Below are positions 14,574 to 23,514 of a stretch of DNA of 43,373 bases, piece by piece (the first letter of the stretch is position 1; every line of letters begins with the position of its first letter). This stretch comes from Pseudomonadota bacterium. GTDB taxonomy: Bacteria > Desulfobacterota > Desulfovibrionia > Desulfovibrionales > Desulfovibrionaceae. The notes under the pieces are model-generated. The model was not told the origin of the DNA. It was given only the letters and a program-made list of their open reading frames with translations, and made no database searches. Made by a program: the position numbers and the translations under genes. The DNA is taken from assembly GCA_018817515.1 (NCBI GenBank), contig JAHIUD010000058.1:1-43373 (forward strand). The letters are read 5' to 3'.

Positions 14574-16085
14574 ATGACCGACCAGGCGCAGAGCAACGGG
14601 GATCAGGAGCAGAGCTTCGCGGAACTATTCGAGGCCAGCTATGCCGGACAGGGCGAGCCCCTGAACCTTGGAGATAAGATTTCCGCCCGCATCATCAGCA
14701 TCGGCGCGGACAGCGTGTATTTCGACACCGGCACCAAGATCGACGGCGTGGCCGACAAGAAGGAGCTCCTCGACGCCGAGGGCAACTTCCCCTTCAAGGA
14801 AGGCGAGAGCATCGATCTCTATGTCGTCTCCAAGACCGCCAGCGAGATCGTCCTCTCCCGCGCGCTGGCCGGAGCCGGCGGCATGGAGATGCTCCAGAGC
14901 GCCAAGGACGCCGAGCTGCCCGTTGACGGCCGCGTGAAGGAGACCTGCAAGGGCGGCTTCTCGGTGGAGATCATGAACCGCCGGGCCTTCTGCCCCGTGA
15001 GCCAGATCGACGCGCGCTACGTGGAGAACCCCGAGGAATACGTCGGCAAGACCTTCCCCTTCCTCATCACCAAGCTTGAGGAACGCGGCCGCAACATCGT
15101 GGTGTCCCGCCGCGTGCTCATCGAGCGCGAGCGCCAGGCCGCCACCGAGGAATTCCTGGCCGCCATGAAGCCCGGCGAGGAGATCGACGGCACCGTCGTC
15201 CGCCTGGCCGACTTCGGCGCCTTCGTCGAGATCGCCCCGGGCCTGGAAGGCATGGTCCACGTGAGCGAGCTGGGCTTTGCCCGCATCGCCAAGCCCGACG
15301 AGGCCGTGAGCATGGGCGAGAAGATCCGCGTCAAGGTGCTTGGCGTGGAGCCCGGCAAGAAGCCCGGCCAGCTCAAGATCTCGCTCTCGCGCAAGCAGAC
15401 CATGAGCGATCCCTGGGACGGCGTGGAAGGCAAGCTCAAGGAAGGCGAGAAGCTCACCGGCAAGGTGGTGCGCCTGGCCGACTTCGGCGCCTTCGTGGAA
15501 ATCCTGCCCGGCGTGGACGGACTCATCCACGTGAGCGAGATGAGCTACACCAAGCGTGTGAACAAGCCGAGCGAGATGGTCCAGGTGGGCGACGAGGTCT
15601 CGGTTGTCCTGAAGGAGATCGACCTGTCCAAGCGCCGCATCTCCCTGTCCATGAAGGAAGCCGAGGGCGACCCCTGGCTGGAGGTCGCCGCCAAGTACGC
15701 GCCCGGCACCCAGGTCACCGGCATCGTGGAAAAGCGCGAGACCTTCGGCATCTTCGTCACCCTGGAGCCCGGCATCACCGCGCTTCTGCCCAAGTCGCGC
15801 ATGGCCGTGGCTGTGGACACCAAGCAGTTCGACAAGCTCAACCGCGGCGACTCCGTGACCCTGGTGGTCGAGGACCTGCGCGCGGGCGAGCGCCGCATCG
15901 CGCTTTCGCCCCTTGAAGTGCGCGAGAACACCCGCAACGAGGGTGGCAATGGTCGCGAGAACGAGGACTGGAAGGGCTACAAGGCCGCCAAGCCCGCCGA
16001 GAAGTCCGCGTCCTCCGGGGGCGGCGGCATGGGCAACCTGGGCGACATGCTGGCCCAGGCCAAGGCCCAGAAGAGCAAAAAGTAG
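14574..16085 (+). CDS. S1-domain RNA-binding protein (30S ribosomal protein S1-like)
   Basis: A 503-residue protein with five S1 OB-fold repeats, starting near residues 32, 110, 197, 285 and 370. Repeats three and four are almost identical in their core (VVRLADFGAFVEI, then HVSE), the strongest RNA-binding type. The opening QSFAELFEASYAG matches the N-terminus of ribosomal protein S1, which binds mRNA and brings it to the 30S subunit. Classical S1 has six repeats and about 560-580 residues, so this is either a shorter S1 or a paralogue; I therefore give no symbol. The C-terminus is a charged, Gly-rich tail (GENEDWKGYKAAKPAEK). The ATG at 14574 follows AGGAG (14563-14567), and a strong promoter lies upstream. 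ettA follows, supporting a translation role. Confidence 0.87.
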   Translation: MTDQAQSNGDQEQSFAELFEASYAGQGEPLNLGDKISARIISIGADSVYFDTGTKIDGVADKKELLDAEGNFPFKEGESIDLYVVSKTASEIVLSRALAGAGGMEMLQSAKDAELPVDGRVKETCKGGFSVEIMNRRAFCPVSQIDARYVENPEEYVGKTFPFLITKLEERGRNIVVSRRVLIERERQAATEEFLAAMKPGEEIDGTVVRLADFGAFVEIAPGLEGMVHVSELGFARIAKPDEAVSMGEKIRVKVLGVEPGKKPGQLKISLSRKQTMSDPWDGVEGKLKEGEKLTGKVVRLADFGAFVEILPGVDGLIHVSEMSYTKRVNKPSEMVQVGDEVSVVLKEIDLSKRRISLSMKEAEGDPWLEVAAKYAPGTQVTGIVEKRETFGIFVTLEPGITALLPKSRMAVAVDTKQFDKLNRGDSVTLVVEDLRAGERRIALSPLEVRENTRNEGGNGRENEDWKGYKAAKPAEKSASSGGGGMGNLGDMLAQAKAQKSKK

Positions 16086-16114
16086 AAACTCAACGATTCA
16101 AGTATGTAACGAAA

Positions 16115-16140
16115 CGGGGCGGCCAATCCGCCCCGACTGA
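16115..16140 (+). terminator. Hairpin between the S1-like gene and ettA (weak terminator or attenuator)
   Basis: CGGGGCGG (16115-16122) pairs perfectly with CCGCCCCG (16128-16135) around a 5-base loop. There is no proper T run after it, so read-through into ettA is likely. Confidence 0.45.
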
Positions 16141-16154
16141 TTTAGAGGACACAC

Positions 16155-17834
16155 ATGGCTGAGCCGACCAACAAGATCATTTATTCCATGATGGGCGTGA
16201 GCAAGTATTTCGACAAGCGCCAGGTTCTGAAGGACATCTCCCTGTCCTACTTTTACGGCGCAAAGATCGGCGTGCTGGGCCTGAACGGAAGCGGCAAGAG
16301 TTCGCTTCTGAAGATCCTGGCCGGGGTGGACACGGACTTTCAGGGCAAGATCGCTCTGTCGCCCGGATACACCATCGGCTTCCTGGAGCAGGAGCCGCAC
16401 CTCGACGAGACCAAGACCTGCCGCGAGGTCGTGGCCGAGGCCGCGCAGGAGACCGTGGATCTGCTGGCCGAGTTCGAGCGCATCAACGAGAAATTTGCCG
16501 AGCCCATGGACGACGACGCCATGCAGAAGCTCATCGACCGCCAGGCGGCCGTGCAGGAGAAGCTCGACGCCTGCGACGCCTGGGACCTGGACAGCCGCCT
16601 GGAGATGGCCATGGACGCCCTGCGCTGTCCCCCGGCCGATACCCTGGTGAAGGTCATCTCCGGTGGTGAGAAGCGCCGCGTGGCTCTGTGCCGCCTGCTG
16701 CTTCAGAAGCCGGACATTCTGCTGCTCGACGAGCCCACCAACCACCTGGACGCCGAATCCGTGGCCTGGCTGGAGCACCACCTGCAGCAGTACGCGGGCA
16801 CGGTCATCGCCGTGACCCACGACCGCTACTTCCTGGACAACGTGGCCGGCTGGATCCTGGAACTGGACCGTGGCCGGGGCATCCCCTGGCAGGGAAACTA
16901 CTCCTCCTGGCTGGAGCAGAAGCAGAACCGCCTGGCCAACGAGGAGAAGAGCGAGACCGACCGCCAGAAGACGCTGGCGCGTGAGCTCGAATGGATCCGC
17001 ATGTCCCCGCGCGGCCGCCACGCCAAGGGCAAGGCGCGCATCAGCGCGTACGAGAACCTGCTGGCGCAGGAGAACGAGAAGCTCGGACCCGAGCTTGAGA
17101 TCTTCGTGCCCGCTGGCCCGCGCCTGGGCAACGTGGTCATCGAGGCCAAGGGGCTCAAGAAGGCCTTTGGCGACAACCTGCTCGTGGACGGTATCAGCTT
17201 CATCATGCCTCCCGGCGCCATCGTCGGCATCATCGGCCCCAACGGCGCGGGCAAGACCACGCTGTTCCGCATGATCACCGGGAAGGAGCAGCCCGACGAG
17301 GGCAGCCTCAAGATTGGTGAGACCGTGAAGCTGGCCTACGTGGACCAGGACCGCTCGCTGGACCCGGAGAAGACCGTGTACGAGGCCATCTCCGGCGGGG
17401 CGGACTTCATCAAGCTCGGCAACCGCGAGATGAACGCCCGGGCCTACATCGGCAAGTTCAACATCACCGGCAGCGACCAGCAGAAGAAGGTCGGCCTGCT
17501 CTCCGGCGGCGAGCGCAACCGCGTGCACCTGGCGGCTTTGTTGAAAGAGGGCGCCAACGTCCTCCTGCTCGACGAGCCCACCAACGACCTGGACGTGAAC
17601 ACCATGCGCGCCCTGGAAGACGCGCTGGTCAACTTCGCGGGCTGCGTGCTGGTCATCAGCCACGATCGCTGGTTTCTGGACCGCATCGCCACGCACATCC
17701 TGGCCTTTGAGGGCGACTCCCAGGTCAGCCTGTTCGACGGCAACTGGAGCGAGTACGAGGCCGACCGCAAGGCCCGTCTGGGAACCGCCGCCGACCAGCC
17801 GCACCGCATCAAGTACCGCCACCTGACCCGCTAG
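16155..17834 (+). CDS. ettA: Energy-dependent translational throttle protein EttA (ABC-F ATPase)
   Basis: A 559-residue soluble ABC-F protein with two ATPase domains and no membrane part. Family members bind the ribosomal E site and adjust the entry of initiation complexes into elongation according to ATP/ADP. Walker A motifs are GLNGSGKS (42-49) and GPNGAGKT (361-368). Signature motifs are SGGEKRRVALCR and SGGERNRVHLA, and both Walker B blocks read LLLDEPTN. The linker between the domains includes the EttA-type RMSPRGRHAKGKARI stretch. Close agreement with EttA at the start (VSKYFDKRQVLKDISLSYF, GAKIGVLGLNGSGKS) and the length favour EttA over Uup or YheS. It follows the S1-like gene by 69 bases and ends with an intrinsic terminator. 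Confidence 0.94.
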   Translation: MAEPTNKIIYSMMGVSKYFDKRQVLKDISLSYFYGAKIGVLGLNGSGKSSLLKILAGVDTDFQGKIALSPGYTIGFLEQEPHLDETKTCREVVAEAAQETVDLLAEFERINEKFAEPMDDDAMQKLIDRQAAVQEKLDACDAWDLDSRLEMAMDALRCPPADTLVKVISGGEKRRVALCRLLLQKPDILLLDEPTNHLDAESVAWLEHHLQQYAGTVIAVTHDRYFLDNVAGWILELDRGRGIPWQGNYSSWLEQKQNRLANEEKSETDRQKTLARELEWIRMSPRGRHAKGKARISAYENLLAQENEKLGPELEIFVPAGPRLGNVVIEAKGLKKAFGDNLLVDGISFIMPPGAIVGIIGPNGAGKTTLFRMITGKEQPDEGSLKIGETVKLAYVDQDRSLDPEKTVYEAISGGADFIKLGNREMNARAYIGKFNITGSDQQKKVGLLSGGERNRVHLAALLKEGANVLLLDEPTNDLDVNTMRALEDALVNFAGCVLVISHDRWFLDRIATHILAFEGDSQVSLFDGNWSEYEADRKARLGTAADQPHRIKYRHLTR

Positions 17835-17860
17835 CGCGCACCGCGCATGCCTCCGCCTGA

Positions 17861-17898
17861 AAGGCCCATCCTGATCCACAGGGTGGGCCTTTATTCTT
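17861..17898 (+). terminator. Intrinsic terminator after ettA
   Basis: A 13-bp stem (17861-17873 with 17879-17891, one G-U pair) and a 5-base loop are followed by TTATTCTT. Confidence 0.85.
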
Positions 17899-18009
17899 GA
17901 GCGCGGCGGGAGAGTGGGGTATGCCACAAGCACTAAGCCGCTTCCTGGCGCTGCCCGGACATTCTGCGGCCCTCACGGTCAAACGCAACATGCAAGGTGG
18001 GGTGAACTT

Positions 18010-18752
18010 ATGCGCAAGAGCCTGCTGTCACTGTCCCTCTGTGTCCTGGCCCTCGGCCTGCCAGCCTTCGCCCTCGCGCAAGCCGCCAAACCAACGGACA
18101 CCATCCCCACGGACAAGGGCAACCTTGTCATCACCTTTCTCGGGCACGGCACGCTCATGTTCCAGTGGAACGGCAAGGTGGTGCACGTGGACCCCTGGTC
18201 CAAGCAGGCCGACTACGCAGCCCTGCCCAAGCCGATCTCGTCCTGGTGACCCATGAGCATGGCGACCACCTGGACGTCGGGGCCATCAAGGCCGCCACCA
18301 AGTCCGGCACGGTCATCGGCTCCTCGGCCAAGGCCTCGGCTACGCTGGAGGGGGCGGTGGTGCTGAAGAACGGCGACACCAGGGAGCTGGCCGGAATCGT
18401 GGTGGACGCCGTGCCCGCCTACAACCGCGAGCACATGCGCTCGCCCGGAACCCCGTACCATCCGCAGGGCCAGGGCAACGGCTACGTGGTGCACTTCGGC
18501 GCTACCCGCGTGTACGTCGCGGGCGATACCGAGGTCATCCCGGAGATGGCGGCGCTCAAGGGCGTGGACGCAGCCTTCCTGCCCGTGAACCTGCCCTACA
18601 CCATGACCATTTCCATGCTCGTGGACGCGGCCGGGATGATTCAGCCGAAAATTCTGTATCCCTACCATACCGGCGACACGAACATGGCTGAGCTGGCCGC
18701 CCGCCTGAAGGATGTGCCCGGCGTGAACACGCGCATTATCCCAATGAAATAG
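18010..18752 (+). pseudogene. Secreted metallo-beta-lactamase-fold hydrolase, frameshifted
   Basis: Two overlapping frames together make one MBL-fold protein. The first (start 18010) has a Sec signal peptide (MRKSLLSLSLCVLALGL to about residue 23, ending ALA-Q) and the opening strands ITFLGHGTLMFQW and VHVDPW. It then stops at 18247-18249. The second frame continues with DLVLVTHEHGDHLD (metal-binding HxHxDH), VYVAGDTEVIPEM and a late LYPYHTGDTN. Restoring one base near 18232 (AAG-GCC instead of AA-GCC) joins them as ALPKADLVLVTHEHGDHLD. So one base has been lost, in nature or in sequencing. The intact family resembles UPF0173/L-ascorbate-6-phosphate-lactonase-like periplasmic hydrolases of unknown substrate. 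A perfect 8-bp hairpin (18750-18768) overlaps the final stop. Confidence 0.85.
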
Positions 18753-18810
18753 CCCATGAAATGGGCTACAAAATTGGCCATGACGTTGGCCTGAACCCCC
18801 CGGAGGCCCC

Positions 18811-20496
18811 ATGCCCGCCGTGAATGCAGCTAGCGCCATGGGCGCCTGGAACGACATGCCCGCCTTGGCCCGCCGCGATCTGGCGCGTGGGTCCGTGGGC
18901 CGGGACCATCTGGTGGGGTTGGCGGCGGAGCTGCTGTCTCTGGCCGCCGCGTCCGATCCGGCAGGCCGCGCCGCGCTGGCCGCGCTGATCCAGGACCTGC
19001 TGGGCTTGGCCTGGGCCGGGAGCCCCCTGGACGGCGATCTCGCCCATCTCTGCTCCGGCCAGCCCTGGCCCGGCTGGCCGCGGCTGCCTCAGAACGTGGC
19101 CGACACCCTGAAGGCCTACGCCAACTTCTGGCGGCCGCCCGTGGCCTCTGATCCCTGGTGGACGATGCCGGGAGATGCGGTGGGCAACGACAAGCGCCGG
19201 GCCGTACTCCAGGCGCGCCTGGAGGCCGAGCCCAGGAACCTGTTCTGGAAGTCCGAGGCCTGGAGTTTTGCCTGGCCGCGCGCTGACTGGGCGCTGGCGG
19301 ACGCGGCCCTGCGTCCAGAGTCCTGGCCCCGGACCCTGGAGCCGGTGCGGCTGCAGGCCCAGGCCCAGGCCCTGCTGGCCCGTGGCGAGGCGGCTGACGC
19401 CCTGAGCGCCTTGTACAATGTGGGGGCGTTCTTTCCGGACGGCAGCCCTGGCCTGCGCGCCGAGTGCCTGCTGCGCCTGGGGCGCGAGGCCGAGGCCGTG
19501 GACGTGCTGGCGGCCAGCGTGGCCCGCGCGCCCTGGCGCACCAGCGAGGTGCTGCGCCTGTCCGACCTCGTGAGCGGAGCTGCGGCGGAGGTCTTGCCAG
19601 CGCCCGGCAGCGTGGCCGTCTTGCTGTACACCTGGAACAAGGCCCGCGAGCTGGACGAGACCATGGTGTCCCTCGCTGCTTCGGACATCTTCGGGCCAGG
19701 GCAGGGCGTGCGGCTCTGGGTGCTGGACAACGGCAGCACCGATGCCACGCCCCAGGTCCTTGAGGCCTGGCAGGCACGGCTGGGCGAGGCCTTGAACGTA
19801 CTGCGCCTGCCCGTGAACATCGGCGCCCCGGCGGCGCGCAACTGGCTCTTGTCCCTGCCGGAGGTGCGCGGCCACGAGTTCCTGGTGTTCCTCGACGACG
19901 ACGTGATGCTGCCTGCTGATTGGCTGGGGCGGCTCAGCGCCGCTGCCGCGCGCTTCCCGGAGGCCTCGGTCTGGGGCTGCCGCGTGGTGGATGAGGCCAA
20001 CCCGCTGGTGGTCCAAAGCGTGGACTACACGCCCCAGGCGGCCAGAGCGGACCAGGACGGCGGCCAGCCCATGTCGCTGCCCACGCTGCATCAGGGCCAG
20101 CCGGACCTGGGCCAGTTCGCGTATCTGCGCCCCTGCGTCAGCGTCACCGGTTGCTGCCACCTGCTGCGCACCGCGGACATCGAGCGCACGGGCGGTTTTG
20201 ACATCCGCTTCTCGCCCTCGCAGTACGACGACCTTGAGCGCGATCTGCGCGTCTATTTGGGCGGCGGGCACGCCGTGTACCAGGGGCACCTGGTGGTGGG
20301 GCACAAGCGCAGCAGCGGGCAATTGGCCGAGCGCAGCGCGGCGGACATCGGCAACGCCACGGCCAACACGCACAAGCTTTTGACCAAACACGCGCCGGAC
20401 GCCCTGGCGAGCCTCTGCCTTGGCGGCGAGGCGCTGCTGGAGCGCGACATGGAGCGCCGCCTGACGCAGCTTCAGGAACTGCTGGCAGGCGTATGA
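18811..20496 (+). CDS. Family 2 glycosyltransferase with long N-terminal extension
   Basis: A 561-residue protein. The C-terminal half (about 268-520) is a GT-A fold glycosyltransferase of family 2. It has SVAVLLYTWNKARELDETM at the nucleotide-binding start, VLDNGSTDATPQVL, NIGAPAARNW and the DDD motif at 362-364 (FLDDDVMLP). The N-terminal 260 residues are Ala/Leu/Trp-rich, probably helical, with short repeats that look TPR-like (LLARGEAADALSAL, LLRLGREAEAVDVL). There are no membrane segments. It may decorate surface polysaccharide, flagellin or another protein; the donor and acceptor cannot be told. The ATG at 18811 follows GGAGG at 18802-18806. It converges with the GGDEF-PilZ gene, 27 bases away. 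Confidence 0.83.
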   Translation: MPAVNAASAMGAWNDMPALARRDLARGSVGRDHLVGLAAELLSLAAASDPAGRAALAALIQDLLGLAWAGSPLDGDLAHLCSGQPWPGWPRLPQNVADTLKAYANFWRPPVASDPWWTMPGDAVGNDKRRAVLQARLEAEPRNLFWKSEAWSFAWPRADWALADAALRPESWPRTLEPVRLQAQAQALLARGEAADALSALYNVGAFFPDGSPGLRAECLLRLGREAEAVDVLAASVARAPWRTSEVLRLSDLVSGAAAEVLPAPGSVAVLLYTWNKARELDETMVSLAASDIFGPGQGVRLWVLDNGSTDATPQVLEAWQARLGEALNVLRLPVNIGAPAARNWLLSLPEVRGHEFLVFLDDDVMLPADWLGRLSAAAARFPEASVWGCRVVDEANPLVVQSVDYTPQAARADQDGGQPMSLPTLHQGQPDLGQFAYLRPCVSVTGCCHLLRTADIERTGGFDIRFSPSQYDDLERDLRVYLGGGHAVYQGHLVVGHKRSSGQLAERSAADIGNATANTHKLLTKHAPDALASLCLGGEALLERDMERRLTQLQELLAGV

Positions 20497-20523
20497 GCCG
20501 GGTCTGGAGCGGGAAAGCGGGCC

Positions 20524-21741
20524 CTAGGTGCTGGCGGCGGGGCGTTGCTCGGCGCGGAAGCAGTAGCCCGCAGGTTCGGTGCGTCCTTCGATGAGGGCCA
20601 TGAGGGTCTTCTGGTCCTCCAGGGAGGGCAGCTGAAAGGACAAGCCAAGCTGATAGCCGCCGTCCGCTGTGGAGATCACCCGGCTGACCTGGGCGCTGAC
20701 TGGCAGACGGATGCCGAGCACGCTGTCCGTGAGCACGAGATCGATGTTGGTGGCGCGGGGCACGGGCTTGTCGGACTCGCAGAGCAGGCCGCCGAAGCTG
20801 ATGTCGCGCGCAACGGCGAAGATCTTGTCCTTCTTGCTGCCCAGGCGCAACGGAAGCGGGTCGGACAGGACGTAGCGCGTGTGGCTGCGCTGGTGGTCGC
20901 TATACGGGCGCACGCAGTTGCGCGTGGCCTTGGCCTGGTACAGGGCCTGATCGGCCCGCTGCACCAGGGAGGCCATGTCCAGCGCGTCCGTGGGGAAACA
21001 GGCCAGGCCGATGCTGATGGTGATGGGGGGCAGGTCCTGCCCGGCGAAGTTCAGGCGCTGCTTCTGCACCACCGAGCGGATGCGCTCGGCCACGCTCACG
21101 CCCTCCTCCCTGGTTGTCTGGGGCAGTATGACGGCGAACTCCTCGCCCCCGTAGCGCACGACGCTGTCCAGCAGGCGGGCCGTTTCGCTCAGGATTTGGG
21201 CGATGTCGCGCAGGGCCTGGTCGCCTGCGGAGTGTCCATGGGTGTCATTGAAGTCCTTGAAATGGTCGAGGTCGAGCATGAGCAGGGTGAAGGGGTGCCC
21301 GAAGCGCCGGAACCGCTCCATCTCCTTGGGTATTTCCTGATTGAAGGCGCGGCGGTTGTAGAGCCCGGTGAGCTCGTCCCGGTAGGCGTTCTCCTCTCTC
21401 TGGCGCAGGAGGTTCACCTCCACCAGGACAGGGTCGCGCAGCATGGGATTCACCTGCATGAAGTAGTCGCACATGGCCGTGACCATGCTGACGTTGCGTC
21501 CCAGAGCCTGGCAGAGGCCATCCTGGTGGTGGAGGATGGACTCGACGGTCTTCCTGGCCTCATCCGGGGTCAGCTCAAGGCGGCTTAGGCGGTAGAGGGC
21601 CTCGGTGTAGATCTCGTCTCCGCATTCCCGCGCAAGGGCTGCCCACTGGTCCTGATTGAGGAAGCAGGCGGTGGAGGATGCCTCTATGAGATCGTTTAGC
21701 TGCCTTGAAAAGTCCATTGGCAGCTGCTTTTTATCTAACAT
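20524..21741 (-). CDS. Diguanylate cyclase with C-terminal PilZ domain
   Basis: A 405-residue soluble protein. Residues 1-115 are helical and of unknown type. The GGDEF domain (about 118-280) has DELTGLYNRRAF, GGEEF at 198-202 and an inhibitory-site RLLD at 189-192 exactly five residues before it. It should therefore make c-di-GMP and be product-inhibited. The PilZ domain (about 284-390) has both halves of the c-di-GMP motif: RSHTR at 285-289 and DISFGG at 313-318. One chain thus makes and senses c-di-GMP. I start at the ATG at 21741, about nine bases after AGGA; an ATG at 21717 is also possible. It diverges from the dioxygenase-like gene across an AT-rich gap (21742-21923) in which I see no clear promoter. 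Confidence 0.88.
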   Translation of the reverse strand: MLDKKQLPMDFSRQLNDLIEASSTACFLNQDQWAALARECGDEIYTEALYRLSRLELTPDEARKTVESILHHQDGLCQALGRNVSMVTAMCDYFMQVNPMLRDPVLVEVNLLRQREENAYRDELTGLYNRRAFNQEIPKEMERFRRFGHPFTLLMLDLDHFKDFNDTHGHSAGDQALRDIAQILSETARLLDSVVRYGGEEFAVILPQTTREEGVSVAERIRSVVQKQRLNFAGQDLPPITISIGLACFPTDALDMASLVQRADQALYQAKATRNCVRPYSDHQRSHTRYVLSDPLPLRLGSKKDKIFAVARDISFGGLLCESDKPVPRATNIDLVLTDSVLGIRLPVSAQVSRVISTADGGYQLGLSFQLPSLEDQKTLMALIEGRTEPAGYCFRAEQRPAAST

Positions 21742-21923
21742 ATAAGGTATCCTACTGAAATTATTAGTTAAGTAACTTCATGGTTTACATCTACCATAGA
21801 GTGTAACCTTAGTGCAAGGAAAAGCAAGGGAGCAGTACGCATGTTTTGTCCACTTGACTGTTTCCGTTACCGGATGCACTTGTAAAACAAGAAAAAGAAT
21901 TTTTCAGAATTTTGGGGGATGTC

Positions 21924-23003
21924 ATGACCGCCGACTTTCGAAATGACGACAGCGTCCTTGTGGCCAGGGTCGAGAATGTTCTGCAAGAGCGGCGCAGCCT
22001 GGGCCTGGAAGGGCTGGTGGGCGGCCTGGAGACCGTGGTCTTCAATGTCGAGCCGGACCGCCTGAAAGAGGCCGCTGCGGAATTCCTGGGCACCACCGGC
22101 TACTTCTTCGGCGCGGGCTACGACAGCCCGGATGCCGAGGCCTGCGTGCTTGAGCTGCCCGGCTCGGCGGATTTCCTCATGCGTGCACGCAAGCCCGGCC
22201 CCAACCCCTTCGATGCCGAGCCCAAGGGGCCGAAGTCCGCGCACCTGCCGCACACCAGGGTGGAGACCATGGTCTTCTTGTGCCACGACCTGGAGCGCTT
22301 CGTGGCTCTGCAACAGGCGCGCGGGGTGCGCTTCCTCTCGCCCATCATCCGTTCCGACAGTTCGCTGTTCATCCAGACCGAGCCCTCGGCGCACAGCGCC
22401 TTGTCGTACGGGTACGTGCAGTGGCTGGGCTGCGGGCGGCAGTACCATGGCGGGCATTTCCGCCAGGCCGAGTGGTCCCTGGCCAAGCCGGACCGGGCGC
22501 ACCTGCGCAACATCGGCATCTTTGACCACGCCTCGGTGCGGGTGCGCGCGCGCGAGCGCGACAACGCCATCGTGGAGTTCCTGGAGCTCACCAACTACGA
22601 GTATTCCATGTCCGTGTACGTGGACAATCTGAACTCCATCACCAACGTGGCGCGGCTCCCGGGCGAGCCCTACGCCATGGTCATCACCTCCGGCCTGGGC
22701 GACGCCGTGGGCGGGCAGGTGGGCCCCACCGAGAAGTTCATCGAGAACTACGGGCGGCGCATCCACCACCTGGCCTTCCGCACCGAGCACATCCAGCAGA
22801 CCTTTGCCGGGCTCAAGGCCGCGGGCATGGATTTTCTGGTGGAGCTGGTGGGCTCGCCCGAGGAAGGTCTTCGCCAGACCTTCAGCAAGCCTCTTGCCAA
22901 CACCCTCATGGTCAATGAATACATCAAGCGTTACGAGGGCTTCGACGGATTCTTCACCAAGAGCAACGTGACCCTGCTGACCAAGGCCACGGAGAATCAG
23001 TAG
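21924..23003 (+). CDS. 4-hydroxyphenylpyruvate dioxygenase-like protein (VOC fold)
   Basis: A 359-residue protein with two vicinal-oxygen-chelate modules, the length and layout of 4-hydroxyphenylpyruvate dioxygenase (HPPD). The three iron ligands of HPPD have counterparts: His in FDHASVRVRA, His in RRIHHLAFRTEHI and Glu in LMVNEYIKRYEG. The helix block IENYGRRIHHLAFRTEH and QTFSKPL also align with HPPD. The last strand (MVNEYIKRYEG for FFEIIQR) and the N-terminal module are unusual, so the substrate may differ. HPPD needs O2, which is odd beside anaerobic genes. The ATG at 21924 follows GGGGG by six bases; the in-frame TTG at 21912 is rejected. It seems to be a single-gene unit. Confidence 0.75.
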   Translation: MTADFRNDDSVLVARVENVLQERRSLGLEGLVGGLETVVFNVEPDRLKEAAAEFLGTTGYFFGAGYDSPDAEACVLELPGSADFLMRARKPGPNPFDAEPKGPKSAHLPHTRVETMVFLCHDLERFVALQQARGVRFLSPIIRSDSSLFIQTEPSAHSALSYGYVQWLGCGRQYHGGHFRQAEWSLAKPDRAHLRNIGIFDHASVRVRARERDNAIVEFLELTNYEYSMSVYVDNLNSITNVARLPGEPYAMVITSGLGDAVGGQVGPTEKFIENYGRRIHHLAFRTEHIQQTFAGLKAAGMDFLVELVGSPEEGLRQTFSKPLANTLMVNEYIKRYEGFDGFFTKSNVTLLTKATENQ

Positions 23004-23034
23004 ACAAAACCGCAAAACTGCAGGGTGAAATTCC

Positions 23035-23063
23035 TTGACAGGGCAGGGCGCCACGCATACCTT
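23035..23063 (+). promoter_or_regulatory. Promoter of the metal-sensor gene
   Basis: Consensus TTGACA (23035-23040) is followed after 17 bases by TACCTT (23058-23063). Transcription would begin near 23070, just before the operator-like repeat at 23073-23086. Confidence 0.6.
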
Positions 23064-23072
23064 GAAAACAAG

Positions 23073-23086
23073 TGAGCACATGTTCA
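23073..23086. promoter_or_regulatory. Candidate ArsR/SmtB operator, TGAGCA-N2-TGTTCA
   Basis: A 6-2-6 inverted repeat with one mismatched pair sits at the predicted transcription start and next to the ATG at 23088. TGAACA-type half-sites are typical for SmtB/CadC-type repressors, which supports autoregulation. Confidence 0.55.
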
Positions 23087-23087
23087 T

Positions 23088-23453
23088 ATGAATAAAGATA
23101 CAAACCTGGATGCCTGCGAGAAGCAGTGCCTGCACACGGACCGCATCGAGCGGGTGCGTGGGGACATGCTTGCTGACAATGCGGCAGTGGGCCTGGCTGA
23201 GATCTTCGGCCTGCTGGGCGACCTGACGCGGGTGCGCATCCTGCATGCCCTGACCCTGGGCGAGCTGTGCGTGTGCGACATCTCCGCCGTGCTCGGCATG
23301 ACCTCTTCGGCGGTGTCGCATCAGTTGCGGCTGTTGCGCACGGCCAAGCTTGTCAGGGCCCGCAAGGAAGGCAAGAACGTCTTCTACACCCTGGATGACG
23401 AGCATGTGCGCCAGCTCTTTGCCCAGGGCCTGGAGCATGTGCTGGAGCGTTAA
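23088..23453 (+). CDS. ArsR/SmtB family metal-sensing repressor with two metal sites
   Basis: A 121-residue winged-helix repressor. The recognition helix region is LGMTSSAVSHQLRLLRTAKLV. Both metal sites known in this family appear complete. The alpha-3N thiolate site of CadC is represented by C10 and C14 (CEKQC) plus C61 and C63 (ELCVCD). The alpha-5 zinc site of SmtB is represented by D104, H106, H117 and E120, the same spacing and even the same numbers as SmtB. Metal binding should release it from DNA. The next gene is an SO_0444-type metal exporter, the expected target. The ATG at 23088 has only a weak ribosome site. Cd, Pb or Zn are the likely effectors. Confidence 0.9.
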   Translation: MNKDTNLDACEKQCLHTDRIERVRGDMLADNAAVGLAEIFGLLGDLTRVRILHALTLGELCVCDISAVLGMTSSAVSHQLRLLRTAKLVRARKEGKNVFYTLDDEHVRQLFAQGLEHVLER

Positions 23454-23473
23454 TTTTTTTGACCAAACAGATG

Positions 23474-23491
23474 AACAAGTGCGCAATTGTT
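23474..23491. promoter_or_regulatory. Second candidate metal-repressor operator before the exporter gene
   Basis: AACAAGTGCGCAATTGTT is an 18-bp inverted repeat with only one mismatched pair. It lies between the repressor stop and the exporter start (23515). It could be a second operator for the same repressor. Confidence 0.5.
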
Positions 23492-23514
23492 TGTGCGAAT
23501 AAAAAGGAAACCCC

